Positions 52,702-61,074 of a stretch of 64,000 bases of DNA are shown here, in pieces. Position 1 is the first letter of the stretch; each line of letters starts with the position of its first letter. The notes under the pieces were generated by a model that had not been told where the DNA came from, did no database searches, and saw only the letters and a program-made list of their open reading frames with translations. Both the position numbers and the translations under genes were made by a program. Source of the DNA: Pseudoxanthomonas sp. J31 (GTDB taxonomy: Bacteria; Pseudomonadota; Gammaproteobacteria; Xanthomonadales; Xanthomonadaceae); contig NZ_AZNZ01000002.1 of assembly GCF_000510725.1 (NCBI RefSeq), positions 310,001-374,000 on the forward strand, written 5' to 3'.

Positions 52702-53331
52702 TCAGCCGGCCTGGATGGAGTCCTCGGGGCGGCGCTCCAGGACCTCGTCGACCAGGCCGTAGGCCTTGGCCTCGGCGGCGCCCTTGAAGTTGTCGCGCTC
52801 GGTGTCGCGGGCGATGGTCTCGATGCTCTGGCCGGTGTGGTGGGCGAGGATCTCGTTCAGCCTGGCGCGCATGCTCAGGATCTCGCGCGCGTGGATGTCG
52901 ATGTCCGTGGCCTGGCCCTGGAAGCCGCCCAGGGGCTGGTGGATCATCACCCGCGAGTTGGGCAGCGCGTAGCGCTTGCCCGGGGCGCCGGCCGCCAGCA
53001 GCACCGCGCCCATGGAGGCGGCCTGGCCGACGCAGATGGTGCTCACGTCCGGCTTGATGTACTGCATGGTGTCGTAGATCGCCATGCCCGCGGTCACCAG
53101 GCCGCCTGGCGAGTTGATGTACAGGCTGATGTCCTTCTCGGGGTTCTCGGCCTCCAGGAACAGCATCTGGGCGATGATCACGTTGGCCACGTGGTCCTCG
53201 ACCGGGCCGACCAGGAAGATCACCCGTTCCTTCAGCAGGCGCGAGTAGATATCGTAGGCGCGCTCACCGCGGCTGGTCTGCTCGACCACCATCGGGACCA
53301 GGTTCAGGGCTTTGGTCGGAATCATTCTCAT
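52702..53331 (-). CDS. clpP: ClpP protease subunit
   Basis: A 209-residue serine peptidase. Catalytic Ser is in [16 protein letters not shown], His in [20 protein letters not shown], and Asp in the [10 protein letters not shown] region. The IGG-like N-terminal hydrophobic loop ([20 protein letters not shown]) is present. MRMIPTKAL at 53331 is the start; an ATG two codons later is possible. It lies between tig and clpX, the standard order. Confidence 0.96.
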   Translation of the reverse strand: MRMIPTKALNLVPMVVEQTSRGERAYDIYSRLLKERVIFLVGPVEDHVANVIIAQMLFLEAENPEKDISLYINSPGGLVTAGMAIYDTMQYIKPDVSTICVGQAASMGAVLLAAGAPGKRYALPNSRVMIHQPLGGFQGQATDIDIHAREILSMRARLNEILAHHTGQSIETIARDTERDNFKGAAEAKAYGLVDEVLERRPEDSIQAG

Positions 53332-53425
53332 GCTGCGGGCGCCTCTTGCGGGTAGTCGGGGGTGCTTGGCCGGACGGACCGGCCGGCTGCGGCGGCGGGC
53401 GGTTCGGCCCGCCGCCACGGCGCCA

Positions 53426-54721
53426 TCATGCCCGGATCGCTTCCTGGAACGACAGCGCCTGCTCGGTGTGCTGGGCGCGCTCGGCGATCCAGTCGATCAC
53501 CTGCTCTTCCATCACCCGGGCCTGCAGTCCCTGCATCAGCTGGGGGTCGTTGCGGTACATCTCAATGACCTGCTCCGGCTCCTCGTAGGTCGAGGCGATG
53601 AGACGCAGGGTTTCGTTCAGGCGCTTGGGGTCCAGGCGCAGGTCGTTGCGGCGGGCGATCTCGCCCACCAGCAGGCCGGCCAGGACGCGCTTGCGCGCCG
53701 GCTCCAGGAACTGCTGCCAGGCGTCGGCCGGGACCTGGCCCGGGTCGCGGCCACTGCGGCGGACCTGCTCCAGCTGCTGGAACAGCATGCCGCGGGCTTC
53801 GTTCTCGACCGTGCGCGGCGGCAACTCGACGTGGGCGTAGGCGGCGACCAGCTGCTCGCCGACCTCGCGGCGCAGGCGGTTCATCAGCGCGCCCTTGAGC
53901 TCGCGCTCCAGGTTGGTGCGGATGTCCTCGCGGAACTTGTCCATCTGTCCGCTCTTGACGCCGAAGCTCTTGATGAACGCGGCATCGACCTCCGGCAGCA
54001 CCGGCTCGGAGACCTGCTGCAGGACCACGTGGACCTGGGCGGTCTTGCCGGCCAGTTCGGCCTGGCGCCAGGCCTCCGGGAAGGCCACGTCGAGCACGTG
54101 CTCGGTGCCCTGCTCCAGGCCGGCCAGGGCGTCTTCCAGCGCCGGCAGCAGCTGGGCCGAGCCGATGATGGTGGAGAAGCGCTCCTCGCCCTCGGCCGGC
54201 TGGCGGAAGTCGCCGGCCTCGGTCCACAGGGTGCCGACCACCAGGTCGCCCTTGGCCGCGGCGCGCTCGACCTTGCTCCAGGTGCGGCGCTGCAGGCGCA
54301 GGTTCTCGATCATCTGGTCGATGTCGGCCTCGGTGACCTCGGCGGTGTGGCGGATCACCCGGAGCTTGGTCACGTCGATCTCGCCGAAGTCCGGCACCAC
54401 CTCGAAGGTGGCGACGAAGTCCAGGCTGTCCTCGGCGGCGCGGTCGATGCGCGGGGCGCCGGCCAGGCGCAGCTCGTGCTCGCGCACCGCGGCGTCGAAG
54501 GTCTGGCGCACCAGCGCGCCCAGGACCTCGGCGCGGACCTGGTCGCCGAAGCGCTGCTCGATCACCTTGGCCGGAACCTTGCCCGGGCGGAAGCCCTTGA
54601 TGCGGGCGGTGCGGGCGATCTCGCGCAGGCGGCCGCTGACGCCGGCTTCCAGCTGCTCCGCCGGCAGGCTGAAGTTCAGGCGGCGCTCGAGGTTGCCCGT
54701 GGATTCGACGGAAACTTGCAT
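53426..54721 (-). CDS. tig: trigger factor
   Basis: A 431-residue ribosome-bound chaperone. The ribosome-docking signature is [20 protein letters not shown] in the N-domain. A central FKBP-like domain ([38 protein letters not shown]) and a long helical C-domain follow. The start [15 protein letters not shown] at 54721 is standard. Confidence 0.96.
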   Translation of the reverse strand: MQVSVESTGNLERRLNFSLPAEQLEAGVSGRLREIARTARIKGFRPGKVPAKVIEQRFGDQVRAEVLGALVRQTFDAAVREHELRLAGAPRIDRAAEDSLDFVATFEVVPDFGEIDVTKLRVIRHTAEVTEADIDQMIENLRLQRRTWSKVERAAAKGDLVVGTLWTEAGDFRQPAEGEERFSTIIGSAQLLPALEDALAGLEQGTEHVLDVAFPEAWRQAELAGKTAQVHVVLQQVSEPVLPEVDAAFIKSFGVKSGQMDKFREDIRTNLERELKGALMNRLRREVGEQLVAAYAHVELPPRTVENEARGMLFQQLEQVRRSGRDPGQVPADAWQQFLEPARKRVLAGLLVGEIARRNDLRLDPKRLNETLRLIASTYEEPEQVIEMYRNDPQLMQGLQARVMEEQVIDWIAERAQHTEQALSFQEAIRA

Positions 54722-54867
54722 GTGGTCTTGGCTCCTGCGCCGCGGCGGCTGGCCGCGGGTCGATCGGTTTGGGTGGACGGACAGCGCCGACATCCTGCCG
54801 GCGTGCGCGGGAAACGCGCTAGTTTGGCCGATCCCCGGCGGCCGCGCCAGTATTCGTCACGATGCCA

Positions 54868-54897
54868 TTGACAGGCGCTCGGCGCATTCACGACAAT
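54868..54897 (+). promoter_or_regulatory. promoter of the tRNA-Pro cluster
   Basis: A perfect -35 TTGACA (54868-54873) and a -10 GACAAT (54892-54897) lie 18 bases apart, 75 bases before tRNA-Pro. The tig gene diverges from it. Confidence 0.55.
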
Positions 54898-54972
54898 AGC
54901 CGGCCTTACGGAGCGCGGACGCTCCGGGAGCCGGTTTCCGGCCTGCCGGAGCCGGAGCCGGAGCCAGAACGC

Positions 54973-55049
54973 CGGGGTATAGCGCAGTCTGGTAGCGCGC
55001 CTGCTTTGGGAGCAGGATGTCGGGGGTTCGAATCCCTCTACCCCGACCA
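54973..55049 (+). tRNA. tRNA-Pro(TGG)
   Basis: The acceptor CGGGGTA pairs with TACCCCG; the anticodon loop TTTGGGA gives TGG; the T loop is GGTTCGAATCC and CCA is encoded. Confidence 0.96.
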
Positions 55050-55088
55050 TCCTGCTGTCGGCAGCAGGGCGATGCGAAACCGTGTTGT

Positions 55089-55165
55089 GCGCCTGTAGCT
55101 CAACCGGATAGAGCACCGGCCTTCTAAGCCGGCGGTTGCAGGTTCGATTCCTGCCAGGCGCGCCA
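55089..55165 (+). tRNA. tRNA-Arg(TCT)
   Basis: The acceptor GCGCCTG pairs with CAGGCGC; the anticodon loop CTTCTAA gives TCT; the T loop is GGTTCGATTCC and CCA is encoded. Confidence 0.96.
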
Positions 55166-55199
55166 TTACGGGCACTGGCCGGAAGTTGCTTCAAATGTG

Positions 55200-55276
55200 G
55201 TGGCTGTAGCTCAGTTGGTTAGAGTACTGGATTGTGATTCCAGTGGTCGTGGGTTCGAATCCCATCAGCCACCCCA
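55200..55276 (+). tRNA. tRNA-His(GTG)
   Basis: GTGGCTG at the 5' end (with the extra G at -1) pairs with CAGCCAC; the anticodon loop TTGTGAT gives GTG; discriminator C and encoded CCA follow. Confidence 0.96.
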
Positions 55277-55307
55277 CCCTTCGGTGCAAATTTCCTGCAA
55301 AGGGGGC

Positions 55308-55336
55308 TTGCACAAGTCGCGAGGTGTCATTACACT
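55308..55336 (+). promoter_or_regulatory. promoter of tRNA-Lys
   Basis: TTGCAC (55308-55313) and TACACT (55331-55336) are 17 bases apart, and the tRNA starts 19 bases later. So tRNA-Lys can be made apart from the Pro-Arg-His group. Confidence 0.6.
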
Positions 55337-55354
55337 GAGCGGCTCAGGTTTCAG

Positions 55355-55430
55355 GGGCCGTTAGCTCAGTTGGTAGAGCAGCTGACTCTTAATCAGTAGG
55401 TCCAAGGTTCGAATCCTTGACGGCCCACCA
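55355..55430 (+). tRNA. tRNA-Lys(CTT)
   Basis: The acceptor GGGCCGT pairs with ACGGCCC; the anticodon loop CTCTTAA gives CTT; the T loop is GGTTCGAATCC and CCA is encoded. Confidence 0.96.
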
Positions 55431-55442
55431 CCCTGTAGGAAG

Positions 55443-55466
55443 CGCCCGGCAATGCCGGGCGTTTTT
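55443..55466 (+). terminator. Rho-independent terminator after tRNA-Lys
   Basis: CGCCCGGC and GCCGGGCG pair around AAT and are followed by TTTTT. Confidence 0.85.
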
Positions 55467-55512
55467 CGTTGGGCAACCCGGATTTGCGGCGCGCTAGAAT
55501 GCGCCGGCACGC

Positions 55513-55598
55513 GCGAAAGTGGCGGAACTGGTAGACGCACTGGATTTAGGTTCCAGCGGGTAACCCCCGTGCGGGTTCGAGTCCCGCCTTTCGCACCA
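55513..55598 (+). tRNA. tRNA-Leu(TAG)
   Basis: A class II tRNA with acceptor GCGAAAG paired to CTTTCGC, anticodon loop TTTAGGT (TAG), a long variable arm, T loop GGTTCGAGTCC and encoded CCA. A -10-like TAGAAT lies at 55495-55500, so it probably has its own promoter after the Lys terminator. Confidence 0.95.
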
Positions 55599-55735
55599 TT
55601 CCCGGCGGAACCGCCGGCAAACGCGCATCGTCCCTGCAGTCGTCCGCAGGCCGCCGCCGGTCGGCCGGTCATGCCCCGCTCCGGTGGCTGCCTGTATGCT
55701 TCCGGCCAGTCCATCCTGATTCGACGGAGCGAACC

Positions 55736-56491
55736 ATGCGCAGCGGAAATCCCGCCCTCAGGGAATCCACCTTCCTCGACCTCGGCAGCGGCACCGTCGT
55801 GTCGCGCGATGCCGGGGCAATGACCCTCAACGGCACCGTCAACAAGACCGGCCTGCTGTTGCTGCTGGCCGTGCTGACCGGCGCCTTCGCCTGGTCGCAG
55901 GTGCAGGTCACCGAATACGGCGTGACCGGCATGGGCTATGTCTGGGGCGGCATGATCGCGGGCTTCGTCCTGGCCCTGGCCACCATCTTCAAGAAGGAGT
56001 GGTCGCCGGTCACCGCGCCGCTGTACGCGCTGGCCGAAGGCCTGTTCCTGGGCGCCATCTCCTCGGTGTTCGAGGCCCGCTTCCCGGGCATCGTGATGCA
56101 GGCGGTGATGCTGACCTTCGGCACCCTGTTCGCCCTGCTGTTCGCCTACCGCAGCGGCCTGATCCGGGCCACCGAGAACTTCAAGCTGGGCGTGGTCGCG
56201 GCCACCGGCGGCATCGCCCTGGTGTACCTGGCCTCGATCGTGCTGGGCTTCTTCGACATCCGGATCCCCTTCATCCACGAGTCCGGGATCATCGGCATCG
56301 GCTTCAGCCTGTTCGTGGTGGTGATCGCGGCGCTGAACCTGGTGCTGGACTTCGACTTCATCGAGACCGGCGTCGAGCAGGGTGCGCCCAGGTACATGGA
56401 GTGGTACGGCGCCTTCGGCCTGATGGTCACCCTGGTGTGGCTGTACCTGGAAATCCTGCGCCTGCTGTCCAAGCTGCAGTCGCGCGACTGA
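55736..56491 (+). CDS. Bax inhibitor-1/YccA family membrane protein
   Basis: A 251-residue protein with about seven membrane helices, for example TGLLLLLAVLTGAFAWSQVQ, GMIAGFVLALATIF, AEGLFLGAISSVFEARFPGI and IIGIGFSLFVVVIAALNLVL. The BI-1 family ending is present in DFDFIETGVEQGAPRYMEWY. YccA of E. coli interacts with the FtsH protease; ion-leak functions are known for other members. It stands alone with a GGAGCG site before the ATG. Confidence 0.92.
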   Translation: MRSGNPALRESTFLDLGSGTVVSRDAGAMTLNGTVNKTGLLLLLAVLTGAFAWSQVQVTEYGVTGMGYVWGGMIAGFVLALATIFKKEWSPVTAPLYALAEGLFLGAISSVFEARFPGIVMQAVMLTFGTLFALLFAYRSGLIRATENFKLGVVAATGGIALVYLASIVLGFFDIRIPFIHESGIIGIGFSLFVVVIAALNLVLDFDFIETGVEQGAPRYMEWYGAFGLMVTLVWLYLEILRLLSKLQSRD

Positions 56492-56517
56492 CCTCCCGCC
56501 CCGGCGGGACCCGCGGA

Positions 56518-56540
56518 CGGGCGCCTTCGGGCGCCCGTTT
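56518..56540 (+). terminator. terminator after the BI-1 gene
   Basis: CGGGCGCC and GGGCGCCCG pair around TTC and are followed by TTTGCGTTT. Confidence 0.7.
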
Positions 56541-56573
56541 GCGTTTGCGCGCTCCCCGCCGCTGCCACCGGCG

Positions 56574-56604
56574 CAAAAAAGAACGGGGCGCCGAAGCGCC
56601 CCGT
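56574..56604 (-). terminator. terminator after the isocitrate dehydrogenase gene
   Basis: ACGGGGCG and CGCCCCGT pair around CCGAAG; the minus strand goes on with TCTTTTTTG, a clear U tract. Confidence 0.8.
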
Positions 56605-56634
56605 CCAGGTACTGCGTGGCTGCCGCGCGGCCGC

Positions 56635-57639
56635 TCAGAGGCGGCTGGCGATGGCCTTGGCGAAGCCCATGGTGGTGCCGGTGCCGCCCAGGTCGCCGGT
56701 CAGCGAGTCCTTGGCCTCCAGGGTGGCGACGATCGCCTTGCGCAGGCGCTCGGCGTTGGCGCCCTGGCCGATGTGGTCCAGCATCTGCGCCGCCGCCAGC
56801 AGCAGCGCACAGGGGTTGGCGATGCCCTTGCCGGCGATGTCCGGGGCGGTGCCGTGGACGGCCTCGAAGATCGCCGCCTTCTCGCCGATGTTGGCGCCCG
56901 GGGCCAGGCCCAGGCCGCCGACCAGGCCGGCGCACAGGTCGGAGATGATGTCGCCGAACAGGTTGGTGGTGACCAGGATGTCGAACTGCTCGGGGCGCAT
57001 CACCAGCTGCATGCAGGCGTTGTCCACGATCATTTCCTGGAACTCGATGTCCGGGTACTGCGCGGCCACCTCGCGGGCGACGTTCAGGAACAGGCCCGAG
57101 GTCGACTTGATGATGTTGGCCTTGTGCACCGCGGTGACCTTCTTGCGGCCGGTGCTGCGGGCCAGCTCGAAGGCGTAGCGGACGATGCGCTCGGAGCCCT
57201 TGCGGGTGACGCGGGTGCTGGAGACGGCGACCTCGCCGTCCGGGGAGACTTCCTGGCCCTCGGACAGGTAGGCGCCCTCGGTGTTCTCGCGCACCGTGAT
57301 CATGTCGATGTTCTCGTACCGCGACTTGGTGTTCGGGAACGAGATCGCCGGGCGTACGTTGGCGTACAGGTCGAAGTGGCGGCGCAGGCTGACGTTGATC
57401 GAGGTGAAGCCGCCGCCCACCGGGGTGGTCAGCGGGCTCTTCAGGGCGACCTTGTTGCGCTCGATGGAGGCCAGGGTCTCCTTCGGCATCAGGTCGCCGT
57501 GCTTCTCCAGCGCCACGACGCCGGCGTCGGCGAACTCGTACTCCAGGCCCGCGCCAAGCTGGTCGAGGACGTGCAGGGTTGCATCCATGATCTCCGGGCC
57601 GATGCCGTCGCCGCGGATGACCGTGATCTTCTGGGTCAT
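56635..57639 (-). CDS. NAD-type isocitrate dehydrogenase (isocitrate/isopropylmalate family)
   Basis: A 334-residue member of the beta-decarboxylating dehydrogenases. Motifs are VIRGDGIGPEIM, the substrate region FTSINVSLRRHFDLYANVRP with the phosphate/substrate Ser and three Arg, MITVRENTEGAYLSEGQEVS, KANIIKSTSG (catalytic Lys) and the metal site TTNLFGDIISD. The C-terminal EAVHGTAPDIAGKGIANP is shared by IDH and IPMDH. The length and the SxN/VSLRR pattern favour the short NAD-dependent IDH known in Xanthomonas; isopropylmalate or homoisocitrate dehydrogenase remain possible. Confidence 0.85.
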   Translation of the reverse strand: MTQKITVIRGDGIGPEIMDATLHVLDQLGAGLEYEFADAGVVALEKHGDLMPKETLASIERNKVALKSPLTTPVGGGFTSINVSLRRHFDLYANVRPAISFPNTKSRYENIDMITVRENTEGAYLSEGQEVSPDGEVAVSSTRVTRKGSERIVRYAFELARSTGRKKVTAVHKANIIKSTSGLFLNVAREVAAQYPDIEFQEMIVDNACMQLVMRPEQFDILVTTNLFGDIISDLCAGLVGGLGLAPGANIGEKAAIFEAVHGTAPDIAGKGIANPCALLLAAAQMLDHIGQGANAERLRKAIVATLEAKDSLTGDLGGTGTTMGFAKAIASRL

Positions 57640-57789
57640 GAGGAATAGTTCCGGACAGGCGCGGCAGGTCCCGGGAGCGGGTCCGGCTGCGCAGGGAGGG
57701 GAAAGTTGGTGCTGAAATTATGCCCCATCCCGGCTGAATACAGGTTCCGACCATGGGAGCATGCCCGACCGCCCTCGCCGGGCCCGGGC

Positions 57790-58173
57790 TCAACCGTGCT
57801 CGTGGACCGGGGGCTGGCCGGCCTCCCCCGCCTCCAGGCTGTCGAGGAAGTCCACGGCCCGGCGCAGGTGGGGGATGACGATCGAGCCGCCCACCACCAG
57901 GCCGACCGAGAACGCCTCGAAGAACTCCTCGCGGCTGACCCCGGCCTGCCGGCACTGGGCCACGTGGTAGCTGATGCAGTCGTCGCAGCGCAGCACCAGC
58001 GAGGCCACCAGGCCCAGCAGCTCCTTGATCTTCACGTCCAGGGCGCCGGCCTGGTAGGCCTGGGTGTCCAGGGCGAAGAACCGGCGCACGACCTGATTGG
58101 GCTCGGCCAGGATCCGCTGGTTCATGCGCTGGCGGAACTCGGTGAACTCTCGGACGCGGTCGCCGCCGCTCAT
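57790..58173 (-). CDS. AhpD-fold carboxymuconolactone decarboxylase family protein
   Basis: A 127-residue all-helical protein with the redox motif RCDDCISYHVAQCRQAG, where two cysteines and a nearby His give AhpD-like peroxidase or thiol activity. The C-terminal GLVVGGSIVIPHLRRAVDFL matches the family. It is coupled to a glutaredoxin gene by an ATGA overlap, which supports a thiol redox role. Confidence 0.9.
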   Translation of the reverse strand: MSGGDRVREFTEFRQRMNQRILAEPNQVVRRFFALDTQAYQAGALDVKIKELLGLVASLVLRCDDCISYHVAQCRQAGVSREEFFEAFSVGLVVGGSIVIPHLRRAVDFLDSLEAGEAGQPPVHEHG

Positions 58174-58457
58174 GCCGAACCCTCCGGCGCCTGGCCTTCC
58201 AGCAGCGGCAGCAGCTTGCCGGCCCGGTGCAGGGCCATCATGTCGTCGTAGCCACCGACGTGGACCTCGCCGATGAAGATCTGCGGGACGCTGGTGCGGC
58301 GGGTCAGGTTGACCATCTTCTCGCGCTCGGCCGGGTCCAGGTCGACCCGGATTTCGGTCCACTCCCGGCCCTGGCTCTTGAGGAAGTTCTTGGCCGCCAC
58401 GCAGTACGGGCAGATGGCGGTGGAATAGATGCGGATGGCGGGGGGCGCTTCGGACAC
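58170..58457 (-). CDS. grxC: glutaredoxin 3 (GrxC type)
   Basis: A 95-residue glutaredoxin with the active site AICPYCVAAKNFL and the glutathione-binding TSVPQIFIGEVHVGGYDDM. The start is GTG at 58457, chosen for the GGAG site eight bases upstream and the family N-terminus; longer in-frame starts to 58541 add unlikely sequence. It reduces protein or mixed disulfides with glutathione. Confidence 0.92.
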   Translation of the reverse strand: MSEAPPAIRIYSTAICPYCVAAKNFLKSQGREWTEIRVDLDPAEREKMVNLTRRTSVPQIFIGEVHVGGYDDMMALHRAGKLLPLLEGQAPEGSA

Positions 58458-58612
58458 GGGAAACTCCAGCGGTATTACGGGGTCGAAGCGGCTATGGTAT
58501 CGGGCTGCGGAGATCGCGCGCGTAACGCTCCGTCCCGCCACCGGATTAACTTTGGATTCACCCGTCGGCCCGGCGCGCGCGCAATGCTGGGCCGAACCAC
58601 GGAGTAACGCGC

Positions 58613-60298
58613 TTGCCCGCTCCCCGCCCCCTCGCCGCCGCCCTGCTGCTGACGCTGATGCTGGCCCCGGCCGGGCCGGCTCCGGCGCAGGACAGCCTGC
58701 GCCTGCCGGACATCGGGTCCTCGGCCGGCGAACTGCTCACCCCCGCCAGGCAGGAGGAGTACGGCGGGATGATGCTGCGCGAGCTGCGCAACTACGGCTA
58801 CCTGCTGGACGACCCGCTGATCGACGACTGGCTGCAGGCGCTGGGCGACCGCCTGGGCGCCTACAGCGACCGGCCCGAACAGCGCTACACGCTGTTCATG
58901 CTGCGCGACCGCCAGATCAACGCCTTCGCTACCCTCGGCGGCTACATCGGTGTCAATGCCGGCCTGGTACTGACCGCCGAGCGCGAGGACGAGGTGGCGG
59001 CGGTGCTGGCGCACGAGATGGCCCACGTCACCCAGCAGCACGTGCTGCGCGGGGTCGAGCGCGCCCAGCGCGACCAGATCCCGATCCTGCTGGGCATGCT
59101 GGCGGCGGTGGTCGCGGCCCAGGCCGCCGGCGGCTCGTCCTCCGGCGACGCCTCGCAGGCGGCCATCATCAGCGCCATGGGCCTGATGCAGCAGAACCAG
59201 ATCAACTACACCCGCGCCAACGAGCACGAGGCCGACCGCCTCGGCATCCGCGCCCTGGCCCGCAGCGGCTACGACGTGGACGCGATGGCCGACTTCTTCG
59301 CGCGCATGTCGTTCGCCACCCGCGGCAACTCCGGCGGCTACAGCGTGCCCGAGTACCTGCGCACCCACCCGGTCAACACCACCCGCATCGCCGAGGCCAA
59401 GCAGCGCGCCGACCAGATGCGCGGGCGCAGCGTCACCGCCACCACCACCGTGGGCGAGGTGGACGGGGAAACCGTCTCGCGGGTGGAGCGGGTGGTCGCC
59501 GAGCCCCCGACGCAGCCGCAGTTGCCGCCGCTGCTGGCCGGGCGCGGCAATCCCCTGCTCCCGGCCGGGCTGGAACTGGCCTCGCTGGGCGGCAGCGCGC
59601 GGCCCTCCGGGGCCACCGGCCACTTCGAGTGGGCGCGCGAGCGCCTGCGCGCGCTCAGCGCCACCACCACCGACGCGGCGGTGCGCGAGTACGAGGCCCT
59701 GCGCCGCGCCAGCCCCTCCGGGCTGAGCCCGGCGCAGCGCTATGGCCTGGCCGTGGTGCGCCTGTCCAGCGAACCGGCGGCGGTGGCGGGCGAGCTGCGC
59801 CAGCTGTTGGAGGAGGACCCGCAGAACCTGTGGGTGGCCCTGGCCCTGGCCGAGGCCGAGGCGCAGGCCGGGCGCACGGCCGAAGCCAATGCCCGCCTGG
59901 ACCAGCTGCTGCAGCGCCACCCTGGCCACCGCGCGGTGGTGCTGACCTATGCCAAGGTGCTGGTCGCCCAGGGCAACGAAGCCGCCGGCAAGCGTGCCCA
60001 GGAAGTGCTGCGGCCACTGCTGGCGCGCTCCGGCAACGACCCGGTGTTCCAGCGCACCTTCGCCCGTGCCTGCGAGCTGGCCGGCGACAGCGCGCGCGCC
60101 GGCGAGGCTTATGCCGAGGCCGCCTTCCTCAACGGGCGGCCGGAGCAGGCGCTGATCCAGCTGGAGACGCTGAAGAAGCGCGGCGACCTGGACTACGTGG
60201 CGCGCGCGCGGATCGACGCGCGGATCGCCGCGATCACCCCCACGGTGCTGGAACTGCGCCGCCAGGGCGTGCGCGATCCGGACATGCAGCGGCGTTGA
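58613..60298 (+). CDS. BepA/YfgC-like M48 metalloprotease with TPR domain
   Basis: A 561-residue periplasmic protease for outer-membrane protein quality control. A signal peptide (LAAALLLTLMLAPAGPAPAQ) comes first. The zinc site is VLAHEMAHVTQQHV with His134 and His138, and the third ligand lies in RANEHEADRLGIRAL. From about residue 340 helical TPR repeats follow (QNLWVALALAEAEAQAGRTA). The start is TTG at 58613 with GGAG eight bases upstream; it fits the signal peptide better than any nearby ATG. It diverges from grxC. Confidence 0.9.
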   Translation: MPAPRPLAAALLLTLMLAPAGPAPAQDSLRLPDIGSSAGELLTPARQEEYGGMMLRELRNYGYLLDDPLIDDWLQALGDRLGAYSDRPEQRYTLFMLRDRQINAFATLGGYIGVNAGLVLTAEREDEVAAVLAHEMAHVTQQHVLRGVERAQRDQIPILLGMLAAVVAAQAAGGSSSGDASQAAIISAMGLMQQNQINYTRANEHEADRLGIRALARSGYDVDAMADFFARMSFATRGNSGGYSVPEYLRTHPVNTTRIAEAKQRADQMRGRSVTATTTVGEVDGETVSRVERVVAEPPTQPQLPPLLAGRGNPLLPAGLELASLGGSARPSGATGHFEWARERLRALSATTTDAAVREYEALRRASPSGLSPAQRYGLAVVRLSSEPAAVAGELRQLLEEDPQNLWVALALAEAEAQAGRTAEANARLDQLLQRHPGHRAVVLTYAKVLVAQGNEAAGKRAQEVLRPLLARSGNDPVFQRTFARACELAGDSARAGEAYAEAAFLNGRPEQALIQLETLKKRGDLDYVARARIDARIAAITPTVLELRRQGVRDPDMQRR

Positions 60299-60314
60299 AC
60301 GCCGCCGCCGGCCG

Positions 60315-60345
60315 TTGTCATGGAACTGTCATGCAACGGTAGTCT
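60315..60345 (+). promoter_or_regulatory. Pho box and promoter of phoB
   Basis: Two direct repeats TTGTCAT (60315-60321) and CTGTCAT (60326-60332) are separated by four bases, the exact spacing of a PhoB box. A -10-like TAGTCT (60340-60345) follows. It sits 29 bp before the phoB start and predicts autoregulation under phosphate starvation. Confidence 0.8.
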
Positions 60346-60373
60346 AATGACTGGCGATACTGGAGGAGCCGGC

Positions 60374-61063
60374 GTGCAGAAGCAGATCCTCATCGTCGAC
60401 GACGAGCCCGCGATCCGCGACATGGTCGCCTTTGCCCTGCGCAAGGGCGAATACGTGCCGGTGCATGCGGGCGACGCGCGCGAGGCCCAGGCCGCCATCG
60501 CCGACCGCGTCCCGGACATGATCCTGCTGGACTGGATGCTGCCCGGCACCAGCGGCCTGGAGCTGGCCCGGCGCTGGCGCCGCGAGGCGCTGACCCGCGA
60601 CATCCCGATCATCATGCTCACCGCCCGCGGCGAGGAGAACGACCGGGTCGGCGGCCTGGAGGCCGGGGTGGACGACTACGTGGTCAAGCCGTTCTCCTCG
60701 CGCGAGCTGCTGGCGCGGGTGCGGGCGGTGCTGCGGCGCGCGCGCGAGGACGACGAGGACGGCAGCGTCTCGGCCGGCGTCCTGCGCATCGACGGCGCGG
60801 CCCACCGCGTGTTCGCCGGCGAAGCCCCGGTGCCGATCGGCCCCACCGAGTACCGCCTGCTGCACTTCTTCATGACCCACCCGGACCGGGTGTACAGCCG
60901 TGCCCAGCTGCTGGACCACGTCTGGGGCGGCAGCGTGTACGTGGAGGAGCGCACGATCGACGTGCACATCCGCCGCCTGCGGCGGACCCTGGAGCCGTTC
61001 GGCGCCGAGGGCATGGTGCAGACGGTGCGCGGCGCCGGCTACCGTTTCTCGGCCTCGGCCTGA
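60374..61063 (+). CDS. phoB: phosphate regulon response regulator PhoB
   Basis: A 229-residue OmpR-type regulator. The receiver has ILIVDDEPAIRDM with acidic residues, phospho-acceptor Asp53 in MILLDWMLPGTSGLEL, Thr in IIMLTARGEE and Lys in DYVVKPFSSRELLARV. The winged-helix domain ends VEERTIDVHIRRLRRTLEPF. The start is GTG at 60374 with TGGAGGA upstream, giving the same length as E. coli PhoB; an ATG at 60320 would overlap the Pho box. Confidence 0.95.
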   Translation: MQKQILIVDDEPAIRDMVAFALRKGEYVPVHAGDAREAQAAIADRVPDMILLDWMLPGTSGLELARRWRREALTRDIPIIMLTARGEENDRVGGLEAGVDDYVVKPFSSRELLARVRAVLRRAREDDEDGSVSAGVLRIDGAAHRVFAGEAPVPIGPTEYRLLHFFMTHPDRVYSRAQLLDHVWGGSVYVEERTIDVHIRRLRRTLEPFGAEGMVQTVRGAGYRFSASA

Positions 61064-61074
61064 TCCCCGCGCGG

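Noticed and set aside
58489-58541. Upstream in-frame start for the glutaredoxin gene
   Set aside because: The added residues are not conserved in style and the GTG at 58457 has a proper ribosome-binding site.
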